In this document: positions 45,625 to 56,249 of the stretch, piece after piece | Numbering within the stretch: position 1 is the first letter of the stretch | How the letters are laid out: each line of letters opens with the position of its first letter | Assembly: GCF_028606985.1 (NCBI RefSeq) | Contig: NZ_CP117416.1 | Coordinates: 4,465,001 to 4,529,000, forward strand | Reading direction: 5' to 3' | DNA from: Paenibacillus kyungheensis | GTDB lineage: Bacteria; Bacillota; Bacilli; Paenibacillales; Paenibacillaceae | DNA: 64,000 nucleotides | Notes under the pieces: generated by a model | Told to the model about the DNA's origin: nothing | Databases searched by the model: none | What the model saw: the letters and a program-made list of their open reading frames with translations, nothing else | Made by a program: the position numbers and the translations under genes

Positions 45625-47550
45625 TTAATTAGCTGTTAATTGAAAAGAAGCTAATACCTTAGCTAACTCTGCTTGATGAACAGGTGTATTATTTGCGTTA
45701 TTGACTTCATCACTTAAAATATAAGTGATTTTGCCTTGAGTGAATAATGTATACGTTCCTGTATAAGGATGAGTCGCATCTGGATAATTGGCTGTAAATG
45801 TATAAGCCGGTACCCCTGCAAATGTAGTCGGTGTGCCTTCAGATAATTCTACGCCATATATATTGTTATCTCCTGAACCTTCAAATGTGGCTTTCCATTG
45901 GGTCACTGCTTTTTCCAAAGAACTTGTTGTTTTGGTTGAAATATTGAATGATCCACCTGTATGAGAAAAATACACGTAAGACGATTCATAATCATTATCA
46001 GTACTTGTCCAATGACGAGGAACTTGTACACTGTAATGATTAAGTTTGGATGTGTGCGTGGTTACTTTGCTACGATCTTGCGAATAGTAGTCAATCGGTA
46101 ACGATCCAAAGTTTTCTTCCAATGTAGGGAAATCAAGTTCCAAGGAATCTGTGATCACTTTGAAATCTGCATCTTTCGAAGCTTTATCCGATGGAGTGCT
46201 ATATTCTACATAATAACGATATCCATTTTTTTGGAATAATACTTCATATTCAGTCGTCCAAGCATCTCCAAAGTTGTATTCTAATTTGTTGACAGTTGCT
46301 GTTTGTCCTGCAATTTCTTTTTGCTCGCTACCCAGATCACGATAAGCATCGCTGTTGAAATTGTCGGCAAACCAGCCTTGAATCTTCTGTAACCAATCGG
46401 CTAATGTGCTTCCTGACGGTGCGCTATAGACATTAACAGACACATACGAACCATCTTTGGCAGAAGCATCGGTTGTATCTTCACTAGCTGTGAAATCAGA
46501 TGGAAGTTCCATATAGACGCCATACTCACTAGCTTCTAATGTATTTTCTGAACCTGCACTGTCTGCTTTACTTGCTAGATCTTCGATTGCTTTATCTCCA
46601 CTATTGAAAGAAGTTTGGAACGAATTCAGTAAAGAAGTAACCTTTTTATCAGCAAAATCTTTATAACTGGAAGCTTCCGAGTTAGCATAGAAAACATAAT
46701 ACGTATGTCCATTACCTGTATAAATACGTGTTTCTGACAAAATGCCATCTGAATTTTTGGAAATGATATAAGCATAATTGCCTTTACTGCTGGAAACGGC
46801 TTTTTGATCAACTACCATTTCGCCAGCATCTTGCGCATACAATACCAAATCGTCTAACAAATCTTGCGGATCACTTTCATTCGCTTCATCTGCGGAAGCA
46901 ATTTCTGGATCGACAGAAATTTGTAAATAATAGTTACCTTCACTATCCATAAATGTGGCACTCTCACTACTTTGAGAACCCAGATACATCAAATCGCTCG
47001 GGTAATTGATCGACCATTGATATTTACTATTTCCGACTTTCGTTTTACCAGCATGACTAGATTTATCTTTACTCGAATCCGTTGTTGCCGGTGCGGCTGT
47101 AATAATCATTTGACCGGATACTACTTTGAACTTCGCACCGATACTTTTAGCTACAGAGCGAACAGGAACCATTAAGATACCTGATTTCATCACAGGAGCT
47201 GCATCAAGTGTGAATGTAGAACCGTTTAAATATGCTTTTTTGCTACCAATTGTCATCGAAAGTGTACGCTTGCCATATACCAATTTAATCGAATCATTTT
47301 CTTGCAACTTCACCTGTGCTTTGAATGCACGTGTAAATAGCCCTAATTGCACCATCGTGATTCCATTACTTTCGTAAGGTTTGACGATACTTTGCTTTTG
47401 ACCATTGATCGTTGCAGATGTACTGCCTTTTTTGATCTTCAATTCCAATAGTGCTGCTGCCGATGCTGTTCCTGTTGTTGCATAGACGGTTGTCAACACA
47501 AGCATAATAGCCAGTAGACTTGAAGCGGTAATCCGCAACCACTTACTCAT
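45625..47550 (-). CDS. Secreted stalk-domain protein with three internal repeats
   Basis: 641 residues. AGGAGC lies 6 nt before the ATG. A signal peptide covers residues 1-32 (cleavage after TGTASA). Residues 33-150 form a copper-amine-oxidase N-terminal-like (stalk) domain: VQLGLFTRAFKAQVKL, TLDAAPVMKSGILMVPVRSV, AKSIGAKFKV. Then come three diverged repeats of about 140-150 residues, starting near YQWSINYPSDLMYLG, YGVYMELPSDFTAS and YSVQVPRHWTSTDND, and each ending with a Y.v.Y strand and a helix closing in SLLNSFQT, TDSLELDF or LASFQLTA; they resemble PsbP-like folds. It is next to a secreted HtrA protease. Cell-envelope function is likely, but the exact role is unknown. Confidence 0.75.
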   Translation of the reverse strand: MSKWLRITASSLLAIMLVLTTVYATTGTASAAALLELKIKKGSTSATINGQKQSIVKPYESNGITMVQLGLFTRAFKAQVKLQENDSIKLVYGKRTLSMTIGSKKAYLNGSTFTLDAAPVMKSGILMVPVRSVAKSIGAKFKVVSGQMIITAAPATTDSSKDKSSHAGKTKVGNSKYQWSINYPSDLMYLGSQSSESATFMDSEGNYYLQISVDPEIASADEANESDPQDLLDDLVLYAQDAGEMVVDQKAVSSSKGNYAYIISKNSDGILSETRIYTGNGHTYYVFYANSEASSYKDFADKKVTSLLNSFQTSFNSGDKAIEDLASKADSAGSENTLEASEYGVYMELPSDFTASEDTTDASAKDGSYVSVNVYSAPSGSTLADWLQKIQGWFADNFNSDAYRDLGSEQKEIAGQTATVNKLEYNFGDAWTTEYEVLFQKNGYRYYVEYSTPSDKASKDADFKVITDSLELDFPTLEENFGSLPIDYYSQDRSKVTTHTSKLNHYSVQVPRHWTSTDNDYESSYVYFSHTGGSFNISTKTTSSLEKAVTQWKATFEGSGDNNIYGVELSEGTPTTFAGVPAYTFTANYPDATHPYTGTYTLFTQGKITYILSDEVNNANNTPVHQAELAKVLASFQLTAN

Positions 47551-47662
47551 TCAAGCTCCTCATTTCTGTATACAAGCTTGTTGGAAATTCCAACAGCGAT
47601 TTCTGACTGATAGTGTTGTATCTGTTATCGGGATGTTCCTCATAGGATAGACTTACAGCCGA

Positions 47663-48754
47663 TTATTCTTTACTTAATTTGATTTGACGATTAATAATAT
47701 CGCCATTGGATTGCATGACCAGTTTGACTGTTTGCCCTGGTACATACGATTTGAGAATTTCGTTAAGGTCAACCACAGTGTGTACTTTTTTGCCATTTAC
47801 ACTGTATAGAATATCGCCTTTTTTAATGCCTGCTTTGGTTGCAATCTTAGAATTCACTTTCCCTACTGTCAACGCATCATCAGTAGGCATACCGCTAAGT
47901 GCATCTTCACTTTCTTCAAAATCCAACCCTAAGGAAGCACGATGAACTTCGCCATATTTGAATAACTGTCCAACAATGTATTGAACGGTATCTGCTGGAA
48001 TCGTAAATCCAAGATTATCTACGCCCAGTGCTTCATATTTCATCGTATTAATCCCGATCACTTTGCCATCCATATTGACCAATGGGCCGCCACTGTTCCC
48101 TGGATTGATCGCTGCATCGGTTTGAAGCAATTTGTACGAAGCATCAACAGCACGATTCACACCGCTAATAATGCCAGATGTTGCTGAATTACGTAGGGAT
48201 AGTGATAACGGTGTACCAATAGCCACTACTTGTTCACCGACTACCGGTTGCTCTTTACTGGATACAAATGATGCTACTTTCAGGGAAGTGGCATTGATTT
48301 TGATAATAGCTAGGTCACTGACGGTATCGCTGTAAATTTCTTTCACCAGATACGTTTTACTGTTTCCTTTGGCTTCTGATGTGATTACTTTAGCTCCAGG
48401 TTCCATACTGTCAATCACATGGGCATTCGTTACAATCCAACCGTCTGATGAAATAATAACACCAGAACCGAAAGCGATGCCTGTTCCGCCCGGCTCTTCG
48501 CTTTCAGAACCACCTTCCGAAGCGATAGCTTCAGCTGTAGGGGTACCTACAATACCTACTACAGAAGGAGAAATACGAGCAATAATTTTAGAAATATTAC
48601 TTGTTGTAGAAGCTGCAAACTTTGGAGAGGAATATGTATAACTTGAAGCGTCGCTTGTATCCGATGCCCATACCGATTGTTGTGTCGGTAACATCAACAC
48701 AGAAGTTAATAATACAAGTGCAGGTAATTTGGATCGGGATAATTTCAAATTCAT
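47663..48754 (-). CDS. Secreted HtrA/DegP-type serine protease with PDZ domain
   Basis: 363 residues. Signal peptide with cleavage after SVWA (residue 30), so it is exported rather than held by an internal anchor as in B. subtilis HtrA. Chymotrypsin-like S1C domain with H112 in VTNAHVIDS, D147 in SDLAIIKIN and S221 in NPGNSGGPLVN; the triad is complete. A PDZ domain occupies about 270-355 (VNSKIATKAGIKKGDILYSV). It could degrade or refold misfolded exported proteins. AAAGG lies close before the ATG. A good extended promoter lies upstream, and 112 bp separate it from the stalk-domain gene, so the two may be co-expressed. Confidence 0.9.
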   Translation of the reverse strand: MNLKLSRSKLPALVLLTSVLMLPTQQSVWASDTSDASSYTYSSPKFAASTTSNISKIIARISPSVVGIVGTPTAEAIASEGGSESEEPGGTGIAFGSGVIISSDGWIVTNAHVIDSMEPGAKVITSEAKGNSKTYLVKEIYSDTVSDLAIIKINATSLKVASFVSSKEQPVVGEQVVAIGTPLSLSLRNSATSGIISGVNRAVDASYKLLQTDAAINPGNSGGPLVNMDGKVIGINTMKYEALGVDNLGFTIPADTVQYIVGQLFKYGEVHRASLGLDFEESEDALSGMPTDDALTVGKVNSKIATKAGIKKGDILYSVNGKKVHTVVDLNEILKSYVPGQTVKLVMQSNGDIINRQIKLSKE

Positions 48755-48823
48755 CCAGCCTTTCTATAGTTGCGTATATGTTCCTGTAAAATTGTCATTT
48801 TGTAGGAAAAATAGTCTGATTCC

Positions 48824-48852
48824 AATGTAGCATATGCACAGGTATGACACAA
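48824..48852 (-). promoter_or_regulatory. Promoter of the HtrA-type protease gene
   Basis: Minus strand TTGTGT (48847-48852), 17-bp spacer ending TGC, then TACATT (48824-48829), 70 bp before the start. Confidence 0.5.
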
Positions 48853-48914
48853 TTGCCATGAAGAACTATCTTTGCATATTCATTGGTAAATATAAGGATA
48901 TTTAGGCAAAAACA

Positions 48915-48959
48915 AGCCAGTACATCTGAATACATCGAACTATTCAACATGTACTGGCT
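48915..48959 (-). terminator. Terminator of uvrA
   Basis: 11-bp perfect stem AGCCAGTACAT (48915-48925 with 48949-48959), with a small inner stem GAATA/TATTC in the loop, followed on the minus strand by TTGTTTTTG. It is 20 bp past the uvrA stop. Confidence 0.75.
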
Positions 48960-48978
48960 ATTATTGCTACTGCTAATG

Positions 48979-51840
48979 TTACACCTGACTGCTCTCTAAC
49001 TCGCGACTACGCTGTGTATCTCGTTCCAAAATAGGTTTGAGATAATGACCTGTATACGAATTCTTCACCTTCACCAGTTGTTCTGGGCTACCTGATGCTA
49101 GAATCGTACCACCACCACTACCACCTTCTGGACCAAGATCGATCAAGTAATCTGCTGTTTTGATTACATCCAGATTATGCTCAATCACCAGTACGGAATC
49201 ACCGGAATCGACCAGACGATGAAGTACGGTTAATAGACGATCAATATCGTCTACATGTAGTCCTGTTGTTGGCTCATCTAAAATATAGATCGTTTTACCT
49301 GTGCTACGACGATGAAGTTCAGAAGCCAATTTCACCCGTTGTGCTTCACCACCGGATAATGTAGTTGCCGGTTGACCTAGCTTCACATAACCTAGACCTA
49401 CATCAAACAACGTCTGCATTTTACGCTGAATACGCGGGATGTTTTGGAAAAAGTCTACGCCGTCTTCTACGGTCATTTCAAGCACATCAGAGATACTTTT
49501 GTTTTTGTATTTCACTTCAAGGGTCTCACGGTTATAACGTTTGCCTTTACAAATTTCGCAAGGAACATACACGTCTGGTAAAAAGTGCATTTCGATTTTG
49601 ATAATACCGTCTCCACGACAAGCTTCACAGCGTCCACCTTTAACGTTAAAGCTAAAGCGACCTTTTTTGTAACCACGTACTTTGGCTTCATTGGTCTGAG
49701 CGAACAGATCACGAATATCATCAAATACGCCTGTATACGTTGCTGGATTGGAACGTGGTGTACGACCGATAGGAGATTGATCGATATCTACTACTTTATC
49801 GACATGCTCTAATCCACGAATTTCACGATATTCACCTGGACGAACTCTAGCTTTGTTAAGATCGCGAGCTAGTGTTTTGTATAGAATCTCATTTACTAAT
49901 GTTGATTTACCAGAACCGGATACGCCTGTAACAGCTGTAAATAATCCAATTGGAAATTTAACATTTACATTTTTAAGGTTATTTTCTTTGGCTCCGCGAA
50001 TCTCTAACCAACGATCACTTGCTTCGCGGCGCTTCGCAGGTACAGGAATAAATTTGCGACCACTTAAATATTGACCTGTCAATGAATCAGGATGTGCCAT
50101 AATCTCAGCAGGTGTTCCTTCTGCAATCACATGACCTCCATGAATCCCTGCACCTGGTCCAATATCAATAATATGATCTGCCGCCATCATGGTGTCTTCA
50201 TCATGCTCAACTACGATTAACGTATTTCCTAGATCACGCATATGCTCTAATGTGTGAATCAAGCGATCATTATCCCGTTGATGTAATCCAATACTTGGCT
50301 CATCGAGAATATAAAGTACACCGGTCAGACTGGAACCGATCTGCGTCGCTAGACGAATACGCTGTGCTTCACCACCAGATAATGTTCCTGCTGCACGTGC
50401 CATCGTCAAATACTCTAGTCCTACATTCACTAGGAATCCTAAACGACTGCCGATTTCTTTCAAAATCAAGCGAGCAATACTTTGCTCTTTTTCGCTCAAT
50501 ACTAGATTTTCAAAAAAGGTAGTTGCTTCACCAATTGGCATCGCTGTTACTTCAGAAATATTCACCTTATTGACAGTAACCGCAAGAATTTCTTTTTTCA
50601 AACGATTGCCTTTACATACCGGACAAGGCTTCGCACTCATAAATCCTTCGATATATTCGCGCATACTATCTGAAGATGTATCTTTGTAACGACGTTCCAA
50701 ATTATGAATAATACCTTCGAACAAGACTTGAGCTTCTTTTTTCTGTCCAAAGTCACTTTCATAACGGAAACGAATCTTTTGTCCATCTGAACCTTTTAAA
50801 ATAATATTGATCTGCTGTTCTGTTAACTCAGACACAGGTACATCGATCGGAATTTTGTAATGTTCACAGACTGATTTGAGAAATTGCGGATAATAGTTCG
50901 ATAATCCACCGCTCCATGCTTGAAAAGCACCTTGATCGATCGTTTTACTTTTATCTGGAATTAACAGATCAGGATCGACCACCATACGTATACCTAACCC
51001 ATCACATTCCGTACAAGCTCCAAACGGGCTGTTAAACGAAAACATACGTGGAGATAACTCTTCCATACTGAATCCACAGATCGGACAAGCAAAATTCGAA
51101 CTAAAACGAAGTTCTTCTTTGTCGATAATATCTACTAGCAATTGACCGCCAGACATTTTCAAAGCCATCTCAATTGAATCTGCTAGACGAGCTGCTACAT
51201 CTTCTTTGACTACGATACGGTCAACTACCACTTCGATCGTATGTTTTTTATTTTTTTCCAGTTGAATATCTTCTGATACATCTCTAATCTCACCATTGAC
51301 ACGAGCACGTACAAAACCTTGCTTGGAGATTTCAGAGAAAATGCTTTTATGTTCACCTTTACGTCCAGAAATAACAGGTGCCAAAATCTGTAGACGTGTA
51401 CGCTCAGGATATTCCATAATACGATCGACCATTTGCTCTACCGTTTGTGAAGTGATCTCAACTCCATGCACAGGACAATGAGGATGACCTACACGTGCAA
51501 ACAAAAGACGCAAGTAATCATAAATTTCGGTAACTGTCCCTACAGTAGAACGAGGGTTACGACTTGTTGTTTTCTGATCAATCGATATCGCAGGAGATAG
51601 TCCTTCAATCGAATCGACATCCGGTTTCTCCATTTGTCCCAAAAACTGACGAGCATATGCAGATAATGATTCGACATAACGACGTTGACCTTCTGCATAA
51701 ATCGTATCAAATGCAAGTGAAGATTTCCCTGATCCACTTAACCCTGTTAATACAACAAAGCTATCGCGAGGGATACTAATATCAATATTTTTGAGATTAT
51801 GCGCTCGTGCGCCTTTAACCTCGATAAATTTGTTTGCCAA
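48979..51840 (-). CDS. uvrA: UvrABC excinuclease subunit A
   Basis: Damage-sensing ATPase of nucleotide excision repair. 953 residues, normal. Two ABC modules: Walker [16 protein letters not shown] and [17 protein letters not shown], signatures [17 protein letters not shown] and [17 protein letters not shown], Walker [16 protein letters not shown] and [15 protein letters not shown]. Zinc motifs include CPICG and CEACRGDG, with [10 protein letters not shown] nearby. I chose the TTG at 51840 ([10 protein letters not shown]) because GGAGG lies 9 nt upstream; the TTG three codons earlier directly abuts the site. It is downstream of uvrB across 219 bp without an obvious terminator. Confidence 0.96.
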   Translation of the reverse strand: MANKFIEVKGARAHNLKNIDISIPRDSFVVLTGLSGSGKSSLAFDTIYAEGQRRYVESLSAYARQFLGQMEKPDVDSIEGLSPAISIDQKTTSRNPRSTVGTVTEIYDYLRLLFARVGHPHCPVHGVEITSQTVEQMVDRIMEYPERTRLQILAPVISGRKGEHKSIFSEISKQGFVRARVNGEIRDVSEDIQLEKNKKHTIEVVVDRIVVKEDVAARLADSIEMALKMSGGQLLVDIIDKEELRFSSNFACPICGFSMEELSPRMFSFNSPFGACTECDGLGIRMVVDPDLLIPDKSKTIDQGAFQAWSGGLSNYYPQFLKSVCEHYKIPIDVPVSELTEQQINIILKGSDGQKIRFRYESDFGQKKEAQVLFEGIIHNLERRYKDTSSDSMREYIEGFMSAKPCPVCKGNRLKKEILAVTVNKVNISEVTAMPIGEATTFFENLVLSEKEQSIARLILKEIGSRLGFLVNVGLEYLTMARAAGTLSGGEAQRIRLATQIGSSLTGVLYILDEPSIGLHQRDNDRLIHTLEHMRDLGNTLIVVEHDEDTMMAADHIIDIGPGAGIHGGHVIAEGTPAEIMAHPDSLTGQYLSGRKFIPVPAKRREASDRWLEIRGAKENNLKNVNVKFPIGLFTAVTGVSGSGKSTLVNEILYKTLARDLNKARVRPGEYREIRGLEHVDKVVDIDQSPIGRTPRSNPATYTGVFDDIRDLFAQTNEAKVRGYKKGRFSFNVKGGRCEACRGDGIIKIEMHFLPDVYVPCEICKGKRYNRETLEVKYKNKSISDVLEMTVEDGVDFFQNIPRIQRKMQTLFDVGLGYVKLGQPATTLSGGEAQRVKLASELHRRSTGKTIYILDEPTTGLHVDDIDRLLTVLHRLVDSGDSVLVIEHNLDVIKTADYLIDLGPEGGSGGGTILASGSPEQLVKVKNSYTGHYLKPILERDTQRSRELESSQV

Positions 51841-52059
51841 ATAATCCAACCTCCAAGTCCGGTGCTTCCGGAGTAATTGCTACACTTCTGTATATCAACA
51901 TCTCTAGTTGAGCATGTATCGAATTTAGCTACAAGCTATGATAAAGGTTGCCAAACATCACTGCATCAAGCACAGGATATTTAACAACCTTCATTATTTA
52001 TCTATTAAATAATTGATGATCGCCAACGATATCGATCTGTTATTAACTATAACTATTTG

Positions 52060-54054
52060 TTATTCAGCTTTCAGTTCAAGCACTGCATCTCGAAGTTCAG
52101 CAGCACGTTCAAACTGTAGATTTTTGGCTGCTTCTTTCATTTCCAGTTCAAGACGACTAATCAATGCTTGACGATCGCGTTTGGAAAGTTTTGTTTTGCC
52201 GATCTCTTCCATATAACTTGCTTTACCTTCAGCCACTTTGGTCGCTTCGATAACATCACGTATTTTTTTACGGATCGTTTGCGGCGTAATGCCATGTTCC
52301 TCATTATAAGCAACCTGAATACTACGACGACGCTCTGTTTCGAAGATCGCTTTTTGCATCGAATCGGTTATACGATCGCCATACATAATGACTCGACCAT
52401 CCGAGTTACGTGCGGCACGACCAATGGTCTGAATCAACGAACGCTCTGAACGCAGGAATCCTTCTTTGTCTGCATCCAATATCGCTACCAGAGATACTTC
52501 AGGCAAATCAAGTCCTTCCCGGAGTAAGTTAATTCCGACAAGCACATGGAATGTACCTAGACGTAGATCACGTAAGATCGACATCCGTTCCAGTGTTTTG
52601 ATATCCGAATGCAGATACCTAACTTTGATTCCTATTTCTTTGAGATAATCGGTTAAATCTTCTGACATTTTCTTCGTCAGGGTCGTTAACAGTACCCGTT
52701 CATCACGCTCAATACGTAACCGAATTTCTCCAATAATATCATCGATCTGTCCTTTGGTTGGACGCACTTCAATGATCGGATCAAGTAGTCCGGTTGGACG
52801 GATAATCTGTTGTGTCATTTCTTGACAGTGTTCCAGTTCATAAGGACCTGGTGTCGCAGATACGAACACAATCTGATTGATTTTATCTTCAAATTCTTCG
52901 AATTTCAGTGGACGATTATCAAGCGCAGATGGCAGACGGAATCCATGATCTACCAGAACATTTTTACGTGCCTGGTCACCATTATACATCGCTCTAATCT
53001 GCGGTAATGTCACATGAGATTCATCGACAACGATCAACATATCGTCAGGAAAATAATCCATTAATGTATAAGGAGTATCTCCACGTTCACGGAAAGTAAG
53101 AGGACCAGAGTAGTTCTCAATCCCGGAGCAGAAACCAACTTCTCTCATCATTTCAAGATCATAATTAGTACGTTGCTCTAAACGCTGTGCTTCTAGCAAC
53201 TTACCTTGTTCATTTAACACTTTGAGGCGCTCTTCGAGTTCACGTTCGATATTTTTAAGTGCTACTTTGAGTGTCTCTTCTTTGGTAACAAAGTGAGATG
53301 CCGGGAAAATAGCAATATGTTCACGTTCACCGACTAATTCGCCTGTTAATACATCAATCTCAGTGATACGTTCAATCTCATCACCAAACAATTCGATACG
53401 AACTGCTTGTTCTCCGCGTGAAGCAGGGAATATCTCAATGACATCACCACGTACACGGAAAGTACCCCGTACAAAGTTAATATCGTTACGTTGATACTGA
53501 ATATCCACTAAACGAGATAGGATTTCATTACGTGACTTCTCCATACCTACACGCAGTGATAATAACAAACCGCCGTAATCTTGCGGTGAACCCAGACCAT
53601 AAATACAAGATACACTCGCTACGATAATAACATCACGACGTTCAAACAATGAACTGGTCGCGGAGTGACGTAATTTATCAATCTCTTCATTGATACTGGA
53701 GTCTTTCTCAATATACGTATCTGAAGACGGAATATACGCTTCCGGTTGATAATAATCATAATAACTTACAAAATAATCGACTGAATTGTTCGGGAAAAAG
53801 TCTCTAAATTCCCCTGCTAATTGAGCCGCTAGTGTTTTGTTATGTGCAATAACCAGTGTAGGTCGTTGCAACTTGGCTATCACTTGTGCCATTGTAAATG
53901 TTTTACCTGTTCCGGTTGCCCCGAGAAGAGTCTGATACTTTTCTCCTCGTTCTATACCTTTCACCAACTCATCTATCGCTTGAGGCTGATCGCCTTGAGG
54001 AGAGAATTCCGACTGTATTTCAAATTTCTTGGAGCTGACAACAATATCATTCAT
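52060..54054 (-). CDS. uvrB: UvrABC excinuclease subunit B
   Basis: Helicase-like damage-verification subunit of excision repair. 664 residues. Walker [17 protein letters not shown], beta-hairpin region [21 protein letters not shown] (core), [68 protein letters not shown] and the C-terminal UVR motif ([20 protein letters not shown]) that contacts UvrC. GGTGAT lies about 8 nt before the ATG at 54054. A probable LexA-type site at a promoter about 220 bp upstream suggests SOS control. Confidence 0.96.
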   Translation of the reverse strand: MNDIVVSSKKFEIQSEFSPQGDQPQAIDELVKGIERGEKYQTLLGATGTGKTFTMAQVIAKLQRPTLVIAHNKTLAAQLAGEFRDFFPNNSVDYFVSYYDYYQPEAYIPSSDTYIEKDSSINEEIDKLRHSATSSLFERRDVIIVASVSCIYGLGSPQDYGGLLLSLRVGMEKSRNEILSRLVDIQYQRNDINFVRGTFRVRGDVIEIFPASRGEQAVRIELFGDEIERITEIDVLTGELVGEREHIAIFPASHFVTKEETLKVALKNIERELEERLKVLNEQGKLLEAQRLEQRTNYDLEMMREVGFCSGIENYSGPLTFRERGDTPYTLMDYFPDDMLIVVDESHVTLPQIRAMYNGDQARKNVLVDHGFRLPSALDNRPLKFEEFEDKINQIVFVSATPGPYELEHCQEMTQQIIRPTGLLDPIIEVRPTKGQIDDIIGEIRLRIERDERVLLTTLTKKMSEDLTDYLKEIGIKVRYLHSDIKTLERMSILRDLRLGTFHVLVGINLLREGLDLPEVSLVAILDADKEGFLRSERSLIQTIGRAARNSDGRVIMYGDRITDSMQKAIFETERRRSIQVAYNEEHGITPQTIRKKIRDVIEATKVAEGKASYMEEIGKTKLSKRDRQALISRLELEMKEAAKNLQFERAAELRDAVLELKAE

Positions 54055-54401
54055 TGCCCTGCATCACCCTATCGTCTAAAATATAAATTACACATGCCCG
54101 ATAATAACAAAAGAGACCGTTAATCAAAGTGCCGAATACATTATACTTTACCCAACATGTACGATGGTGGCACACCATGAATTGACGAATCTCATTTTTG
54201 GTTAATTATTCTATAATAAGTTGTCTGTAGATTATCAGTTCTATAGCACAGCAAAAATATACCGCTATAGGAATGTTTGTTCTTATATTATACTCCTCCT
54301 ACTGCGTTTATGCAATTGAAACACGACTGAAATTTTAACTTTTTTCATGTAAATCGTTATAGTTACGGTTATTCCCCATACCCAGAACAGGAGATGAATG
54401 A
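54055..54401. other. Divergent control region between uvrB and motA
   Basis: 347 bp with the uvrB promoter and LexA-like box (entered separately) and the motA leader. A second minus-strand TATAAT (54140-54145) could be a nearer uvrB promoter but lacks a good -35. I see no sigma-D (flagellar) match before motA and no small gene. Confidence 0.5.
54271..54315 (-). promoter_or_regulatory. uvrB promoter with LexA-like box
   Basis: Minus strand TTGCAT (54310-54315), 17-bp spacer, TATAAT (54287-54292). Directly downstream, at the expected start point, AGAACAAACATTCC matches 11 of 14 positions of the Bacillus LexA consensus CGAACRNRYGTTYG. The core GAAC-N4-ATTC (54271-54282) differs by one base from a perfect dyad. 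uvrB is a LexA target in B. subtilis. Confidence 0.5.
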
Positions 54402-55187
54402 ATGGATTTAACAACGATTATCGGGATTATTGCAGGGCTTGCTGCATTGATTGGGGGCTTTTTATGGGAAGGCGGCGATGCGAGTGGGCTAGTTCAAGGT
54501 GCTGCGGCATTGATCGTATTTGGAGGAACCGCTGCGGCTGTTGTAATCAGCTTTCCATTAGCACGATTAAAAAAAATTCCGCGTGCGATTGCTTTCACCT
54601 TTTCAACAGGTGGTACTGATAATGAGCAATTGATTGAAGATATTGTTAATATGTCTACACATGCACGCCGGGCAGGTGTACTGGCTCTTGAGCCTCAAGC
54701 TTCTTCTCATGATAATCCTTTTCTACGAGAAGGTATTCAGCAAGTAGTCGATGGGACAGATCGTGAAGTGATTCAACAAATTCTAGAACTTGAAATGACC
54801 AAAACAGAATTAGAACATGAACAATATGCTAAAGTGTTCGATTCTGCTGGTGGGTATGCACCTACGATGGGGATTATCGGTACCGTTATGGGTCTTATCC
54901 AAGTATTAGGTAGTCTTAGCGAACCTACCGGATTAGGCGGATCGATTGCTGTTGCTTTTACAGCGACTTTGTATGGTGTTGCTAGTGCCAACCTTATCTT
55001 TTTACCGATCGCTTCCAAAATCCGTTCTCGTAGCGAGCTTGATATTCAAACGATGGAAATGTTATTAGAAGGCGTATTATCGATCCAAAATGGCGAAAAT
55101 CCTCAATTGGTACGTAAAAAGTTAGAAACGTTTTTGCCTGAGAACAATGGAAATCTTATTCGTGAAGCTAGAACAGGGGAGGAATAA
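54402..55187 (+). CDS. motA: Flagellar stator protein MotA/MotP family
   Basis: 261 residues. Two helices at the N-terminus (IIGIIAGLAALIGGFLW; AAALIVFGGTAAAVVISFPL) and two in the second half. FGGTAAAVVISFP and the cytoplasmic loop with HARRAGVLALE, REGIQQVVDGTDREVIQQIL (charged residues contact the rotor), and GGYAPTMGIIGTVMGLIQVL (proline-containing helix) are all conserved. AGGAG lies 8 nt before the ATG. It forms the ion channel with MotB, encoded 2 bp downstream. The ion, proton or sodium, is uncertain; several features resemble MotP. Confidence 0.9.
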   Translation: MDLTTIIGIIAGLAALIGGFLWEGGDASGLVQGAAALIVFGGTAAAVVISFPLARLKKIPRAIAFTFSTGGTDNEQLIEDIVNMSTHARRAGVLALEPQASSHDNPFLREGIQQVVDGTDREVIQQILELEMTKTELEHEQYAKVFDSAGGYAPTMGIIGTVMGLIQVLGSLSEPTGLGGSIAVAFTATLYGVASANLIFLPIASKIRSRSELDIQTMEMLLEGVLSIQNGENPQLVRKKLETFLPENNGNLIREARTGEE

Positions 55188-55189
55188 CG

Positions 55190-56008
55190 ATGGCACGTTA
55201 TTCTCGGCGAGGTAAAAAAGGCACTGGACATAATCAGCAAGATCGTTGGCTGATTACCTACGCTGATTTAATTACGTTGTTACTGATCTTCTTTGTTGTG
55301 ATGTATTCAGTAAGTCATGTAGATACTGCCAAGTATCAGGTGCTAACCGATTCATTACAGCTTACTTTCCAAAGCGATAATTCGATTCTAGATGGCGGTA
55401 AAGGTATCACAGGAACCGCTGGTAAAAATACAAGTAACGGCGGTTCTACTTCGACCAGTAATCAAGCAGGCAATGCAGGCGGTAAAGATACACAAAGCGG
55501 CGCAACTACACTGACTAATCGCGAAGAAGCTTTTCGTAAGCAAGAAAGCGAATTAGCGAATCTAATGAGTGTGATCCAAAAGTATGTCAAAACCAATAAT
55601 CTAGGCAATCAAGTCGTCGTCGCTGACAAGCCGCAAGGGATCTCTATTACACTCAGTGATCAATTTTTATTTAACGAAGGTCAAGCGAATCTCAAATCAC
55701 CTTCACTAGCAACACTTGCACAATTATCTAGCTTATTCCAATCTATTGATACGACAGTCAGTATTGAAGGACATACCGATAATTTACCTATTGTGAATGC
55801 CTCACGTTATCAAGATAACTGGGAATTGTCGGGCGCACGTGCCTTGTCTGTTCTGCGTTATTTTATTGATACTAAAGGATTAGACAAATCGAAGTTTCAA
55901 TATGCAGGTTATGGAGATACACGTCCAACCGCAGATAATTCAACAGCAGCAGGCCGTCAAAAAAATCGCCGTGTAGAAATTATCGTTTTACGTCAGTTGC
56001 AAGACTAA
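55190..56008 (+). CDS. motB: Flagellar stator protein MotB/MotS family
   Basis: 272 residues. A single membrane helix with the ion-carrying D26 in LITYADLITLLLIFFVVMYS, a Gly/Ser/Asn linker (75-115) and a C-terminal OmpA-like peptidoglycan-binding domain (ITLSDQFLFNEGQANL, SIEGHTDNLPI, NWELSGARALSVLRYF, YGDTRPTADNS, KNRRVEIIV) that anchors the stator to the wall. GGGGAGG lies 7 nt before the ATG, 2 bp after motA. The sequence following the aspartate (DLITLLL) is closer to sodium-type MotS/PomB than to proton-type MotB as I recall, but this is suggestive only. A terminator follows. Confidence 0.9.
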   Translation: MARYSRRGKKGTGHNQQDRWLITYADLITLLLIFFVVMYSVSHVDTAKYQVLTDSLQLTFQSDNSILDGGKGITGTAGKNTSNGGSTSTSNQAGNAGGKDTQSGATTLTNREEAFRKQESELANLMSVIQKYVKTNNLGNQVVVADKPQGISITLSDQFLFNEGQANLKSPSLATLAQLSSLFQSIDTTVSIEGHTDNLPIVNASRYQDNWELSGARALSVLRYFIDTKGLDKSKFQYAGYGDTRPTADNSTAAGRQKNRRVEIIVLRQLQD

Positions 56009-56097
56009 TAGGAGCGATTAAGTAATAGCATTCGTATTTTCAATACCATGTGATAGGTAGGCTTTAATACTAAGATGTAACTGTTAAGTTTGAATTC

Positions 56098-56158
56098 AAA
56101 AAAAGCACTCAAGTGTATCTACTCATCTGCTGATCGAGAGTACACTTGGGTGCTTTTT
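56098..56158 (+). terminator. Terminator of motAB
   Basis: Long stem (56098-56117 with 56141-56158; GCACTCAAGTGTA core) in which one non-Watson-Crick position is a U-G pair on the plus-strand RNA, with TTTTT at the end. Confidence 0.75.
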
Positions 56159-56249
56159 ATAGTTTATCATTTATTGTAGGCTGATATTCAAATACCTACT
56201 TATGTTGTAAAGCAATGACTCTTCCTAACACTACAGCACTGAATAGTAC

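Noticed and set aside
51944-51991. Inverted repeat AAGGTTG/CAACCTT between uvrB and uvrA
   Set aside because: Only 7-bp arms with a 34-nt loop and no T-tract; not a credible terminator or operator.
54360-54400. Possible sigma-D promoter before motA
   Set aside because: A TAAA is present but no GCCGATAT-like box at the right distance.
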